In this document: positions 45,080 through 53,721 of the stretch, in pieces
Layout: each line of letters begins with the position of its first letter
Position numbering within the stretch: the first letter of the stretch is position 1
Origin: Flavobacterium segetis
Lineage (GTDB): Bacteria; Bacteroidota; Bacteroidia; Flavobacteriales; Flavobacteriaceae
Length of the DNA: 64,000 nt
Direction of reading: 5' to 3'
Assembly: GCF_900129575.1 (NCBI RefSeq)
Contig: NZ_FQWE01000003.1
Coordinates: forward strand, 400,758-464,757
The notes under the pieces: model-generated
What the model was told of the DNA's origin: nothing
Database searches by the model: none
The model's input: only the letters and a program-made list of their open reading frames with translations
Translations under genes and position numbers: made by a program

Positions 45080-47332
45080 TTAAAATTTAGCCCCAACTGA
45101 AATAAAGAAAGTTTTTCCTTCCCCCGGTAACATACCTGGTCCAGGATAACCCCCTGCTCTTCTAGTGGCATAATTTTCGTTTGTTAAATTATTTATACCA
45201 GACCTGATATTGTAATTTTTAAGAAATTTATATTCAGCTGACAAATCCATTACCTTATAACCATCTAATAATCCTGTTACACCATTTGCTGAAGGAGTCG
45301 CAGTATTATTAGCATCAGTAAAAATTTTGCCTGATGTTTTATACTGTAATGTTGCAGAAAATTCAGTTATACTCCAACTTATACCAAAATTATGTATGTA
45401 TCTCGGCGCATTTTCTACACGATTACCATTTAAATTGGTTTCACTTATTACAGCGTTAGGCGCCGTTCCAGTTACTGTATTAATTCTAAAATCAGTGTAT
45501 CTAGAATCAATAAAACTGGTAGTTGAGAAAACATCAATGTTTCCGTAGGTTTTTTCGATTCCAAAAAATTTAGTGATATTTAAGTTTACAAATCCTTCTA
45601 ATCCTTTATTTACCGTTTCTCCTAAGTTGGTTCTAAATAAAAATGTGCCCTGTGAGGGATCGTTGTTAATAAACTGTCGAACACCACCTATTCTGTCATT
45701 ATAGCTCAAATAAAACAAACTAAAATCGAAATTTAAATAACCTTTTATTATACCGCGATATCCTAAATCAGCATTATATCCACTTGCATCTCTTAAATTA
45801 GGGTCAACGACATCTGTAACAGCCGGTGGAGTAATATCTGAGAATAATACGGGTCTAAAAGCTTGCGTAATATTACCGTATATATTAGTAGCACCTATTT
45901 TATATTCCATTCCAAGACCAAAAAGTGGCTTGCTGCGAGATATTTTTTCATTTTGAAAAGGAGTAGGAGTTCCTGAACTAACGCCAAATTGTCCATTTCC
46001 AGAAGAAGTAATATATTCATACCGAACGCCAGGGACAACACTAAAGTTCTCTATTACTTGTATTTGATTTTCAGCAAAAAAAGCAACATTTTCAGTAGTG
46101 AAATTTAAATCTCTAGGGTATTTTTCAAGCGTTGTTAAATCGAAAGTGGAGCCTGTTGTTCCACGTCCTTCTTGTTGTCTACGTGTTTCAGCTTTATAAA
46201 TTCTAACTCCAAAAGCTAAAGTGTTTTGGCTTTTGCTAATCGAATAACGGTAAGTATTTCTATTTTCAATTCCAAAATTTTTATAATAATCCCTGTCAAC
46301 TCTTCTATTAGAATAATCATTAGTTGAAGGATTTATTGCATCCATCACATTTGGTGTTCCTAGAAAACCTACACTATTTCGCTCACCAATCAACCCAAAA
46401 AGTTTAGTATTTGACTTTAATGAATTAGATATTTTTGTATCAAAGTTTACTGAAAATAAATTCCATGGCGCGCCAAACCAGTTTCTTTCTCGTGAGGACT
46501 GTCTTGAATTTTCTTTAAATTGTTGATCTGTTAAACCCCCGGCTTGCTGCATCGAGTAATCCATATTAGTATATTCGGCAGATAATTTTGTATCAGCTGT
46601 AAAAGCATATTCTAAAAAGACATGTGAATTACGAACTTTATACTTGCTATTTTCTCTCCAGCCATCGGCACTTCTACTATGATTATAAGCAAAATAAGAG
46701 AATTTATTTATTGTACCACCAATGGAGTTGTAACTACTCATTAAATTGTAACTGCCAACCGCATTTTGAGTTTCAAAACTGAATTTTCTTTTATTTTCTC
46801 TCTTCAGCACATAATTTAGCATTCCTCCAAACTGTGGTCCAAATTGTAAAGATGCGCCACCACGAACTAATTCGATATTTTCAACTGCTTCTAAAGGGGG
46901 ATTGTAATAGGCTTCAGGGTAGCCAAAAACATCTGATGAAATATCGTAACCATTTTGCCTTGTGTTTAATTCCCAACTTCTATTAGGACTCAATCCTCTA
47001 ACGCCAATATTGATTTGTATGCCGGAACCATCATTTTCCCAAACGGTAACTCCTGGAACTCTTGAGAAAACCTCCCGTGCATTATTAGTTGTTAAATTCG
47101 CAGTAATAGCAGATAATTTTAGGACTTCATTTTTTTTACCAACAAAAAGTACGTTTCCCTTTATCTCAGGTTGTCTTTCTGGACTTTGTTTAAATGGAGT
47201 TATAATCACTGTCTCTAAATCAATTGCAGCTTGTTTAGAGTTGTCAATGCTGTCAAAAGCTGGTTTGTATTGTTGCTGAGCAAATGAAAGGGACGTTATT
47301 AACAGTGAAGCTACCATTATGCTATTTCTCAT
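45080..47332 (-). CDS. TonB-dependent receptor, FecA-like
   Basis: The 750-residue outer-membrane receptor has signal peptide MRNSIMVASLLITSLSFAQQ. A plug domain follows (about residues 85-200) with ARE(V)FSRVPGVTVWENDGSG, the NIGVRGLSPNRSWELNTRQN block and ENIELVRGGASLQFGPQFGG, which resembles the ferric citrate receptor FecA. The rest is a 22-strand barrel ending ATRRAGGYPGPGMLPGEGKT and the terminal aromatic F. No FecR/FecI genes or N-terminal signalling domain are present. Likely substrate is an iron chelate, given feoAB next door; heme is an alternative. The ATG at 47332 is chosen because an upstream TTG at 47365 falls in the promoter. Confidence 0.92.
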   Translation of the reverse strand: MRNSIMVASLLITSLSFAQQQYKPAFDSIDNSKQAAIDLETVIITPFKQSPERQPEIKGNVLFVGKKNEVLKLSAITANLTTNNAREVFSRVPGVTVWENDGSGIQINIGVRGLSPNRSWELNTRQNGYDISSDVFGYPEAYYNPPLEAVENIELVRGGASLQFGPQFGGMLNYVLKRENKRKFSFETQNAVGSYNLMSSYNSIGGTINKFSYFAYNHSRSADGWRENSKYKVRNSHVFLEYAFTADTKLSAEYTNMDYSMQQAGGLTDQQFKENSRQSSRERNWFGAPWNLFSVNFDTKISNSLKSNTKLFGLIGERNSVGFLGTPNVMDAINPSTNDYSNRRVDRDYYKNFGIENRNTYRYSISKSQNTLAFGVRIYKAETRRQQEGRGTTGSTFDLTTLEKYPRDLNFTTENVAFFAENQIQVIENFSVVPGVRYEYITSSGNGQFGVSSGTPTPFQNEKISRSKPLFGLGMEYKIGATNIYGNITQAFRPVLFSDITPPAVTDVVDPNLRDASGYNADLGYRGIIKGYLNFDFSLFYLSYNDRIGGVRQFINNDPSQGTFLFRTNLGETVNKGLEGFVNLNITKFFGIEKTYGNIDVFSTTSFIDSRYTDFRINTVTGTAPNAVISETNLNGNRVENAPRYIHNFGISWSITEFSATLQYKTSGKIFTDANNTATPSANGVTGLLDGYKVMDLSAEYKFLKNYNIRSGINNLTNENYATRRAGGYPGPGMLPGEGKTFFISVGAKF

Positions 47333-47362
47333 CTTATTTGTAATTAGATTGATTCTACGCAG

Positions 47363-47394
47363 CAAAGATAAAATGCAAATCTTATTTAGACAAA
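47363..47394 (-). promoter_or_regulatory. Promoter of the TonB-dependent receptor gene (TTTG-N20-TATCTTTG)
   Basis: On the minus strand TTTG (47391-47394) and TATCTTTG (47363-47370) are 20 bp apart. The -7 box ends 30 bp before the ATG. The match to the Bacteroidota consensus is complete. No Fur box was recognised with confidence. Confidence 0.7.
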
Positions 47395-47456
47395 TTAAGA
47401 ATAATAAAAATATAATATTTAACTATTGTTGAAAGTGACAAGCAATAAAACTAGAA

Positions 47457-49559
47457 TTATTTTAAAATTTGATACGCAAGCAAAGCCACCATATAAGCAA
47501 ATCCAGACATTAAGATTAATTGTCCAACGGGCCATTTCCAGGAGTTGGTTTCTTTTTTAGTGATGGCAAGTGTACTAGCGCATTGTAGAGCAAAAGCATA
47601 AAATAGTAACAATGATATTCCTGAGGCAAAATTAAACACTTTTTGTCCTGTTGCAGGATTGATTTCGGCAGCCATTTTATTTTTTATTGTGCCCTCATTA
47701 TCGGTTCCGCCTACACTATAAATGGTTGCTAAAGTTCCAACAAATACTTCTCTAGCTGCAAAGGAACTAATAATGGCAATTCCTATTTTCCAGTCATAAC
47801 CTAAAGGGGAAATAGCAGGTTCAATTGTTTTACCCATAATACCAATATACGAGTTTTCTAACTTTTGCGAAGCGACTGCATTTTCAAATTCCTCAGATGT
47901 TAAGGGTTTGTTGCTGTTCGTCTCAGTAACGATTTTTTCCGCTTCATTAAAATCTTTTCCAGGCCCGTACGATGCTAAGAACCATAGTACAATGGAGATT
48001 GCTAAAATTATTTTCCCTGCCCCAAAAACGAATGCCTTTGTTTTTTCAATTACATTAATACCCACATTTTTAAAAAGAGGTAATTTGTAATTGGGCATTT
48101 CTACAACAAAATAGGTTTTACTTTTTATTTTTAAAATTTTATTTAATATGTAAGCAGAGAAAATTGCAGCTGCAAAACCTAAAAGGTAGAGTAGCATTAA
48201 GGTTAAACCTTGCATATTCAAGAATCCAAAAATATGCTCATCTGGAATAACTAAGCCAATTATAATTGCATAAACAGGAAGCCTTGCTGAACAAGTTGTA
48301 AAAGGCGTTACTAAAATTGTTATTAATCTTTCTTTCCAGTTTTCTATATTTCTTGTTGCCATAATAGCAGGAATAGCACAAGCAGTTCCTGAAATAAGTG
48401 GCACTACACTTTTACCGGATAAACCAAATTTCCTCATAATTTTATCCATCAAGAAAACGACACGACTCATATAACCGCTTTCTTCTAGTATGGAAATGAA
48501 CATAAATAAGAAAGCGATTTGTGGTATGAATATTAAAATTCCACCAATTCCTGGGATAATTCCTTGAGAAATTAAATCAGTTAATACTCCAGCGGGTAAT
48601 GACGAAGCAGTATAAGCACTCAATGATGCAAAACTAGCATCAATAAAATCCATAGGTATAGTCGACCATTCGAAAATGGACTGGAAAATCACAAACAATA
48701 TCAAAAAGAAAATTACATAGCCCCAAACTTTGTGCGTAAGAACACGATCAAGTTTACTTCGATAATCTTTAGCGACACTCGAATCAATGTTAAGCCCTTC
48801 CTTTAAAACATCGTTAATGAATTGATATCTCTTGATAGTCTCTTTCTGTTGCAAACGCTTTAAATCAGAATGCGATTTAGTAAAAGAGCTTCGAATTTCG
48901 TTTCGGTCTAAATTTAAAAAATTTACATCTTGAGTGATCACTAACCATAATTTATAAAGTAATTGATTAGGGAATGCTTTTCGCAAACTATCAAAATATT
49001 CAGGATCAATAACTGAAGCGTTCAAGCATGGCTCTGTTGAAAGCGTTCTATAAGTTATAATCATTTCCTTTAATTCTTGGATTCCAAAGCCTTTTCTAGA
49101 ACTAATAAGCGCGATTTTTGTTTTTAGATGTTCCTCAAGATAAGGAATATCAAGCGAAATCCCTTTGAATTTCATCCTATCAGCCATGTTAATGACTAAG
49201 ATTGTTGGAATTGCTAGATCTTTTATTTGGGTGAAGAGTAGTAAGTTCCGTTTTAGATTTTCTACATCTGTAACAACTAAGGCAACATCAGGATATAATT
49301 TATCATTTTTGTTGAGTAGTAATTCAATAACTACATTCTCGTCGATGGAACTGGCATTCAAACTGTATGTTCCCGGTAAATCTAGGATATTAGCTTTAAT
49401 ATTGTTAGGTAATTTGCAAAAACCAATTTTTTTCTCAACTGTTATTCCGGGATAATTTCCTACTTGTTGATTTAAACCTGTCAGTTGATTAAAAACAGAA
49501 GTTTTTCCCGTATTTGGATTTCCAATAAGGGCAATATTAATATTTTGTTTACTTACCAT
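47457..49559 (-). CDS. feoB: Ferrous iron transport protein B
   Basis: The 700-residue inner-membrane transporter imports Fe2+. The N-terminal G domain has G1 GNPNTGKTSVFN, the G2 region around PGITVEKK, G3 DLPGTYS and G4 NMAD. After a helical spacer the membrane part has two gate regions, including GGILIFIPQIAFLFMFIS with ESGYMSR, the conserved SGTACAIPAIMATRNIEN with its cysteine, and the second gate with FAAREVFVGTLATIYS. It overlaps the feoA stop by 7 bp on the same strand. No feoC is seen. Length is slightly less than E. coli FeoB (773), as is usual in Bacteroidota. Confidence 0.97.
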   Translation of the reverse strand: MVSKQNINIALIGNPNTGKTSVFNQLTGLNQQVGNYPGITVEKKIGFCKLPNNIKANILDLPGTYSLNASSIDENVVIELLLNKNDKLYPDVALVVTDVENLKRNLLLFTQIKDLAIPTILVINMADRMKFKGISLDIPYLEEHLKTKIALISSRKGFGIQELKEMIITYRTLSTEPCLNASVIDPEYFDSLRKAFPNQLLYKLWLVITQDVNFLNLDRNEIRSSFTKSHSDLKRLQQKETIKRYQFINDVLKEGLNIDSSVAKDYRSKLDRVLTHKVWGYVIFFLILFVIFQSIFEWSTIPMDFIDASFASLSAYTASSLPAGVLTDLISQGIIPGIGGILIFIPQIAFLFMFISILEESGYMSRVVFLMDKIMRKFGLSGKSVVPLISGTACAIPAIMATRNIENWKERLITILVTPFTTCSARLPVYAIIIGLVIPDEHIFGFLNMQGLTLMLLYLLGFAAAIFSAYILNKILKIKSKTYFVVEMPNYKLPLFKNVGINVIEKTKAFVFGAGKIILAISIVLWFLASYGPGKDFNEAEKIVTETNSNKPLTSEEFENAVASQKLENSYIGIMGKTIEPAISPLGYDWKIGIAIISSFAAREVFVGTLATIYSVGGTDNEGTIKNKMAAEINPATGQKVFNFASGISLLLFYAFALQCASTLAITKKETNSWKWPVGQLILMSGFAYMVALLAYQILK

Positions 49560-49795
49560 AAGTTGAGTTTTATAATGTCAACTTCAATTTGTTTTGCAGT
49601 TTCCACTCTAATCGCTACATGCGAACCGTTGATATTTAGAAATAATGGATCTCCAAAAGGTGCAATTTGGAGTAATTCGACCATATTGCCGGGCAAACAT
49701 CCCATTTCCAATAATTTTAATGGAACGACTTCAATGTCAAAGTCTTTTATAATGGCTTGCTCGCCTTTCTTTAGAGAATGTATCGTTGTTTGCAA
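49553..49795 (-). CDS. feoA: Ferrous iron transport protein A (SH3-like)
   Basis: The 80-residue protein has the FeoA fold: SLKKGEQAIIKDFDIEVVPL, the LLEMGCLPGNMVELLQIAPFG turn (quoted in part: EMGCLPGNMVEL) and the final strand GSHVAIRVETAKQIEVDI. FeoA helps FeoB in Fe2+ import. No ATG occurs before residue 32 in this frame; a stop lies two codons upstream of the TTG at 49795, so translation seems to start at this TTG. Confidence 0.93.
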   Translation of the reverse strand: MQTTIHSLKKGEQAIIKDFDIEVVPLKLLEMGCLPGNMVELLQIAPFGDPLFLNINGSHVAIRVETAKQIEVDIIKLNLW

Positions 49796-49821
49796 AGCTT
49801 ATTTAGATTGAATTAAGATTG

Positions 49822-49829
49822 CAAATTTA
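49822..49829 (-). promoter_or_regulatory. Candidate -7 box of the feoAB promoter
   Basis: TAAATTTG on the minus strand matches TAnnTTTG and ends 26 bp before the feoA TTG start. A -33 TTTG is not evident at the usual spacing. Confidence 0.5.
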
Positions 49830-50619
49830 CATAATTTTAAGCAAATTTAAATGGTTGTAATCATATTTATATCCTAAAAAAAGCGAGAGAGTAGCGTTGC
49901 CATTTCTTGATGTAAATAAAATTACAAATAATGATTCCTGAAATTTTACTGATTATAGGAAAGGTACTATTTATGGTAAAAGGTTATCGTTTTTTTTGTT
50001 TCTGCAAAATCACGCAGTATTTTCTAATAACAATTAGAACTAAATTTTCAGTTTGAAATCTAACGCCTAGTTTTTTTGCTTTTAAATTTCATTACTGATG
50101 CCGCTGTAGGTGACTTTATCCAAAACATTACAATATGGAATTAAAATTATGTGGTACCAATTGTGTTTTAAATTTACTGTTGTGTTTATTGTCAAATTGA
50201 GCGTAGTCGAGATTATATATGTCTTGTAAAAAGAATTTCGGTTGCGCTCAACCGGTCAAAAAATCAATATTCTATTACAGTTTTTGCAAAGATGAAATAG
50301 TATGAGTAGAATGCTATAGAAAAGCGTAAGGTTTTAGGAACCTGAAAAATTAAAAGTTTAAAGACAAAAACTTAAAGCACAACTGCTAAAAAAAGAATGA
50401 TAAAGTGGCGAAATAATAACTTGTGCAATAATGTCCTTCTAAAAAACAGTCCATTTAAATCGGATATCAAATATAGATCAATGTGGTCCGCCTTATAGGT
50501 AAACTGCTGTTGATCATAGCTCAATTTGCTTAAAAAGATAATTTTTTGGGTTTGTGCACTTATGCTTAATAGTGAGATTTTGAATCAGGGAAACGAAAAA
50601 AATCGACCACCACACACTT

Positions 50620-50770
50620 AAAAGAAAGGAATTCTAAATCCTCTTATAACCTTTCAAGTCATTTTATAATTCTTCTTTGGTGTTGACGGCATTGAATCAG
50701 TAGCAGCCTTTCCGTGAGGGAAAATTTAACCGTCTCTTGATTTTGTTTCGCAACGGCTAATCCATCAAAT
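50620..50770. repeat. Degenerate intergenic repeat, copy C
   Basis: The stretch AAAGAAAGGAATTCTAAATC through TTCTTCTTTGGTGTTGACGG parallels 58068-58135 base by base with scattered changes; both then reach the GTTGACGG motif, a short G-rich part and GCAACG. It lies just past the 3' end of the minus-strand SRPBCC gene. Confidence 0.6.
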
Positions 50771-50821
50771 TTTTTCACTTTTGGGTCATCCTTACTTTTT
50801 TTAGTCAATTGTGTTTATTGT

Positions 50822-51289
50822 CTAATTAGTTTTTTCTACTCGATTTTTTAAAGTCTCGTTAAATTCGGTATAGCTTTTTAAGAAAAAGTCCATAATATAA
50901 TTACCCATAAACAATGTAGCAAAACCATTGACCTCGTCAGATTGTATCGACTTTGTTTGATGGTCAGAAATTCTTTCTAATTGATATTTATGGTTGTCTG
51001 TTATTCCTAAAATAAATGGGTCGCTCCAGCCGAAAAGTGTCCCCTCTTCAAAATATTTTAGTTGGTGTTTATAAACACCAACTTTTCCCTTATGATCCAT
51101 AAAGTGAACTTCTGTATGACCATTTTGTATGAAATCGCCTTCGATTTTTTGTAGCGATCTACTCCAAGTTGGCATTTCTTTAAAATTGGTCAATTCGCTC
51201 CATACCTTTTCTATTGACGCGTTAATTATTATTTCTGTGTAAACACTTCTTTTAGTTTTGGAGTATTTTACAATTTTATTATTTGTCAT
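50822..51289 (-). CDS. SRPBCC (START/Bet v1-like) domain protein
   Basis: The 155-residue cytosolic protein fits the polyketide-cyclase/SRPBCC layout: VYTEIIINASIEKVWSELTN with the typical first strand and helix, FKEMPTWSRSLQKIEGDF, LKYFEEGTLFGWSDP and a long C-terminal helix FLKSYTEFNETLKNRVEK. This fold binds hydrophobic ligands; the ligand is unknown. The gene overlaps the upstream membrane-protein gene by 11 bp, so they are translationally coupled. Confidence 0.82.
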   Translation of the reverse strand: MTNNKIVKYSKTKRSVYTEIIINASIEKVWSELTNFKEMPTWSRSLQKIEGDFIQNGHTEVHFMDHKGKVGVYKHQLKYFEEGTLFGWSDPFILGITDNHKYQLERISDHQTKSIQSDEVNGFATLFMGNYIMDFFLKSYTEFNETLKNRVEKTN

Positions 51290-51785
51290 TTTTTAACACT
51301 TCTATTGTTTGTAAATGTTTTGAATAATTGTATCCGCTCTTTTCTGCAAAAAAGTCTAATGAAAGCAAAAGAGCACATTGAATAAAAAGTCCTAAACCAA
51401 AGCCTTTCCAAAAGCCGTAATTAGATAATGAAAACATTAAAATTACGCCTAATACAATCATGGTTATTTCAAAATAACGATAGTAAACAAAGTTTTTCAT
51501 CACTTTTTCCATTCTCGGAATTTCTTCTGATTGTATTTTTTCAGGTTCATTTTTTATTATATATTCTACTCGCAAACTATCTTTTGGACTTCGAGCGTAT
51601 ATTATTGTTCCAATAGCGATTTGAACCAAAGAAAAAAGTACTAAAGGAATGGCTAATCCTTTCCAAAAATTGTCTTTCAAAATGAAAAAACAATAAATAG
51701 AAATCAGTATTGCAAGTAAGCCAAAGCCCATAAATAATAGGCTTTCGGCTTTTTCTGCGTTAAAATAGTTTTTTATGACTTCCAT
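51279..51785 (-). CDS. Hypothetical four-helix membrane protein
   Basis: A 168-residue protein with four hydrophobic segments: ESLLFMGFGLLAILISIYCF, FWKGLAIPLVLFSLVQIAIG, FEITMIVLGVILMFSLSNYG and FWKGFGLGLFIQCALLLSLDF. A charged cytosolic or periplasmic stretch of ~50 residues lies between the second and third. I do not recognise a named family. It sits between the SDR gene (3-bp gap) and the SRPBCC gene (overlap), so all three form one operon. Confidence 0.75.
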   Translation of the reverse strand: MEVIKNYFNAEKAESLLFMGFGLLAILISIYCFFILKDNFWKGLAIPLVLFSLVQIAIGTIIYARSPKDSLRVEYIIKNEPEKIQSEEIPRMEKVMKNFVYYRYFEITMIVLGVILMFSLSNYGFWKGFGLGLFIQCALLLSLDFFAEKSGYNYSKHLQTIEVLKNDK

Positions 51786-51788
51786 TTT

Positions 51789-52580
51789 TTAGCTTTTTAA
51801 AGTCCAAGCATCGGCCTGTAGTTGTTTGATGTAATTTTCAATAGGTTGTGGACAAACATTTCTAAAACTTGGATTTTCAGAAAGTATGACATCTACAATT
51901 ATCTCAACCATCATTTGTGGGTCAAATTGTTCTGATAACATTTCTTCAAATCCTGCAAAAATTGTTTCTGATGTAAAGTTTTTATTTGGGTTATACCAAT
52001 GTCTGATGCTATCCATTCCTCTATCGTTAAAACCTGTATCAAAAGCACCTGGGTTTATGGTAGCAATTTTAATATTAAATGGTTCCAATTCTGTTTTTAA
52101 CCCTTCAGCAATTGCTTCTAATGCGTGTTTTGTAGCACAATAAGCTGATGCATAAGGAACGGTTAGTAAGCCGCCCATAGAAGAAGTAAAAACTATCTTA
52201 CCTGATTTTTTAGTAACCATTTTTTTGATAAAACCTTGTGCAAATTCTAATGCCGCGAACACATTTATTTCAAACATAGAACGAATTAAATCAACCGGTT
52301 GTTCGCCAATTGGTCCAGCTTCCATTAACCCTGCATTGCTAAATAAAATATCAATGTCGTACTTTTCAATTAGATATGCTCTTTCTCTCTGCTTGGTTAT
52401 ATCTAATTTTTCAACAACCAAATTGGTTAAGTTTTTTGCTTTTACTTCTGCCTTAAGTTCTGATACTTGTGGCCAAATTTCTGCTGTCGCAATAACGTTG
52501 TGTCCTTTTTCTGCCAAAATAAATGCAGTAGTTTTTGCAAATCCATGACCTGCTCCAGTAATTAAAATTGTCTTTTTCAT
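51789..52580 (-). CDS. Short-chain dehydrogenase/reductase (SDR)
   Basis: The 263-residue cytosolic oxidoreductase opens KKTILITGAGHGFAKTTAFI with a variant TGxGxGxxK cofactor loop, then LDITKQR, the NAGLMEAGPIGEQPVDLIRS segment (NAG motif), the active-site FTSSMGGLLTVPYASAYCAT with S, Y and K (YCATKHA), and INPGAFDTGFND. It is a classical SDR; the substrate is unknown. A divergent MerR-type gene with a palindrome between the two promoters suggests regulated expression. An upstream TTG at 52604 lies inside the -7 box, so the ATG at 52580 is used. Confidence 0.92.
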   Translation of the reverse strand: MKKTILITGAGHGFAKTTAFILAEKGHNVIATAEIWPQVSELKAEVKAKNLTNLVVEKLDITKQRERAYLIEKYDIDILFSNAGLMEAGPIGEQPVDLIRSMFEINVFAALEFAQGFIKKMVTKKSGKIVFTSSMGGLLTVPYASAYCATKHALEAIAEGLKTELEPFNIKIATINPGAFDTGFNDRGMDSIRHWYNPNKNFTSETIFAGFEEMLSEQFDPQMMVEIIVDVILSENPSFRNVCPQPIENYIKQLQADAWTLKS

Positions 52581-52601
52581 TTTATTTATTTTAAATTCCT
52601 G

Positions 52602-52632
52602 CAAACCTAAAAGAATAAATTCAAACCTACAA
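52602..52632 (-). promoter_or_regulatory. SDR operon promoter (TTG-N20-TAGGTTTG)
   Basis: Minus-strand TTG (52630-52632) and TAGGTTTG (52602-52609) are 20 bp apart, with the ATG 21 bp after the -7 box. Confidence 0.6.
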
Positions 52633-52635
52633 CCT

Positions 52636-52649
52636 TAGAGTACAGTCTA
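52636..52649. promoter_or_regulatory. Candidate MerR-type operator between divergent promoters
   Basis: TAGAGTACAGTCTA is a near-palindrome (TAGA/TCTA arms around GTACAG) located between the -33 boxes of the SDR operon and of the merR-type gene, where the divergent regulator would be expected to bind. It resembles AGAGTACACTCT-like sites of some MerR proteins; binding is inferred. Confidence 0.45.
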
Positions 52650-52652
52650 CAC

Positions 52653-52683
52653 TTGCATATTTTTTAAAAATAATTTATTTTTG
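52653..52683 (+). promoter_or_regulatory. merR-type gene promoter (TTG-N20-TATTTTTG)
   Basis: TTG at 52653-52655 and TATTTTTG at 52676-52683 are 20 bp apart; the ATG follows 16 bp later. Confidence 0.55.
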
Positions 52684-52699
52684 TCAAAAAACACAAGTT

Positions 52700-53062
52700 A
52701 TGCTTATAAATGAATTGTCTAAACGCACTGGAATTACATCACATACTATTCGGTTTTATGAAAAGTCAGGTTTGATAAAAGGAAATCGTGATGACACAGT
52801 AAAATCAAATAATTACTTTCATTACGATGAGGAAACAGTGGATAAGCTAGAGTTAATTCGAGATGCGAAAGCAATTGGATATACAATTAGTGAAATTGCA
52901 CAATTAATAGAAGCTTGGTATAGCAATACATTTTCTAAAGATGAAAAAGTAGCCTTTCTTGATGAAAAGTTGAGTTCTCTTGATCAAAAAATCAAAGATT
53001 TAAAAGAAATGAAGAATTTAATCAGTCAGTATAAAAAAGATGTCTTGAATGACGAGTGTTAA
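52700..53062 (+). CDS. MerR family transcriptional regulator
   Basis: The 120-residue protein has the MerR winged helix: INELSKRTGITSHTIRFYEK then SGLIKGNRDD and the second wing helix around YDEETVDKLELIRDAKAIGY. A coiled-coil dimerisation helix (DEKLSSLDQKIKDLKEMKNL) ends the protein, with one late cysteine. It is divergent from the SDR operon, which is its probable target. The effector is unknown; there is no CxxC metal site typical of metal-responsive members. Confidence 0.92.
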   Translation: MLINELSKRTGITSHTIRFYEKSGLIKGNRDDTVKSNNYFHYDEETVDKLELIRDAKAIGYTISEIAQLIEAWYSNTFSKDEKVAFLDEKLSSLDQKIKDLKEMKNLISQYKKDVLNDEC

Positions 53063-53284
53063 GTTTAATTATTGGTTTCAGTAGAATTACACGTAACTGC
53101 GGTTCATCCATAAACTTTTATAACTTTCAAAACTTCAGATTATTGGACATAAACAAACAGTTGATTTTTCAGAGATTTAAAATTAAAAAAAAACATTCTG
53201 ATTTTAGTGTGAAAAAAGAGGTAGTCTTATCTGTGAAGCCAGAATTTAGATATGATCAGAATGTGATGATAAGTTTATGGTTTT

Positions 53285-53465
53285 ATCCGTTGGGTGTAAT
53301 TATTTAAACATCAGTTCGAGTGTTTTTTGTGGAGTAAAACGGAGCAAAAAATGTGTCGAGAACCGTTTTTAATGAAATTTTTTTTGCTCTCGATACATTT
53401 TTCTATCGAATAATACTCCAACTGACGAAAAATCATTATCAAACACTAATTACACCCATCGGGTA
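53285..53465. mobile_element. MITE-like inverted-repeat element, copy 2 (longer, opposite orientation)
   Basis: Ends TATCCGTTGGGTGTAATTA and TAATTACACCCATCGGGTA are inverted copies (17 of 19). Read on the minus strand the element aligns with copy 1 (30750-30870) through CGTCAGT, GAGTATT, TTTTTTGCTCCGTTATACTC and CACTCGAACTGA, but it has about 60 extra bases in the middle. These contain an inner palindrome with TCTCGA and TATCGA arms. Confidence 0.75.
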
Positions 53466-53492
53466 TGGTTTTGATAAAATGTAATCGATTTT

Positions 53493-53590
53493 AAACGGCC
53501 CACCGCACAGGCTTCAACAACAGATTCATTGTTGATATGTCTCTGCAAATGCAACGAATCCTTAGCTTGTAGCCGCTGGATTTTAGATTA
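53493..53590. repeat. Degenerate intergenic repeat, copy D
   Basis: TTCATTGTTGATATGTCTCT and ATGCAACGAATCCTTAGCTT parallel TTCATTGTTCGTCTTTCAGA and ACGCAACGAAATCCTTGCT of copy B at 62598-62685, without the GTTGACGG end. This is the weakest member of the family. Confidence 0.4.
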
Positions 53591-53721
53591 TTTTCAGACC
53601 CTAATGATTATACAATTTAGTTCATGTTTTCTTATGAGTCTATTTTACACATGCTTATAAAATATTTCCAAAACTTTAAAAAATCAATTTTCTTTTGCGA
53701 GTTTTGGTGTTAGTTTTTCAC

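Larger units (their letters stand above)
49796..50821. other. 1,026-bp gap upstream of feoA without recognised genes
   Basis: No complete gene is seen. Contents: the feoA -7 box; an inverted pair TTGAGCG (50197-50203) and CGCTCAA (50245-50251) in a context typical of dispersed flavobacterial REP-like sequences (GTCAAATTGAGCGTAGTCGA); and a degenerate repeat (50620-50770) related to others at 58.1 and 62.6 kb. The part 50280-50620 has the look of decayed coding sequence with many stops, not identified. Confidence 0.55.

Noticed and set aside
45080..49795. fecIR-type signalling locus
   Set aside because: No sigma factor or FecR-like gene is adjacent, and the receptor has no N-terminal signalling domain.
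50280..50620. Hidden gene in the feoA upstream gap
   Set aside because: All six frames show frequent stops; stretches look like decayed coding DNA but give no family match I can defend.
53056..53307. 83-codon plus-strand frame after the MerR-type gene
   Set aside because: It runs into the MITE terminal repeat and has no recognisable features; probably chance.
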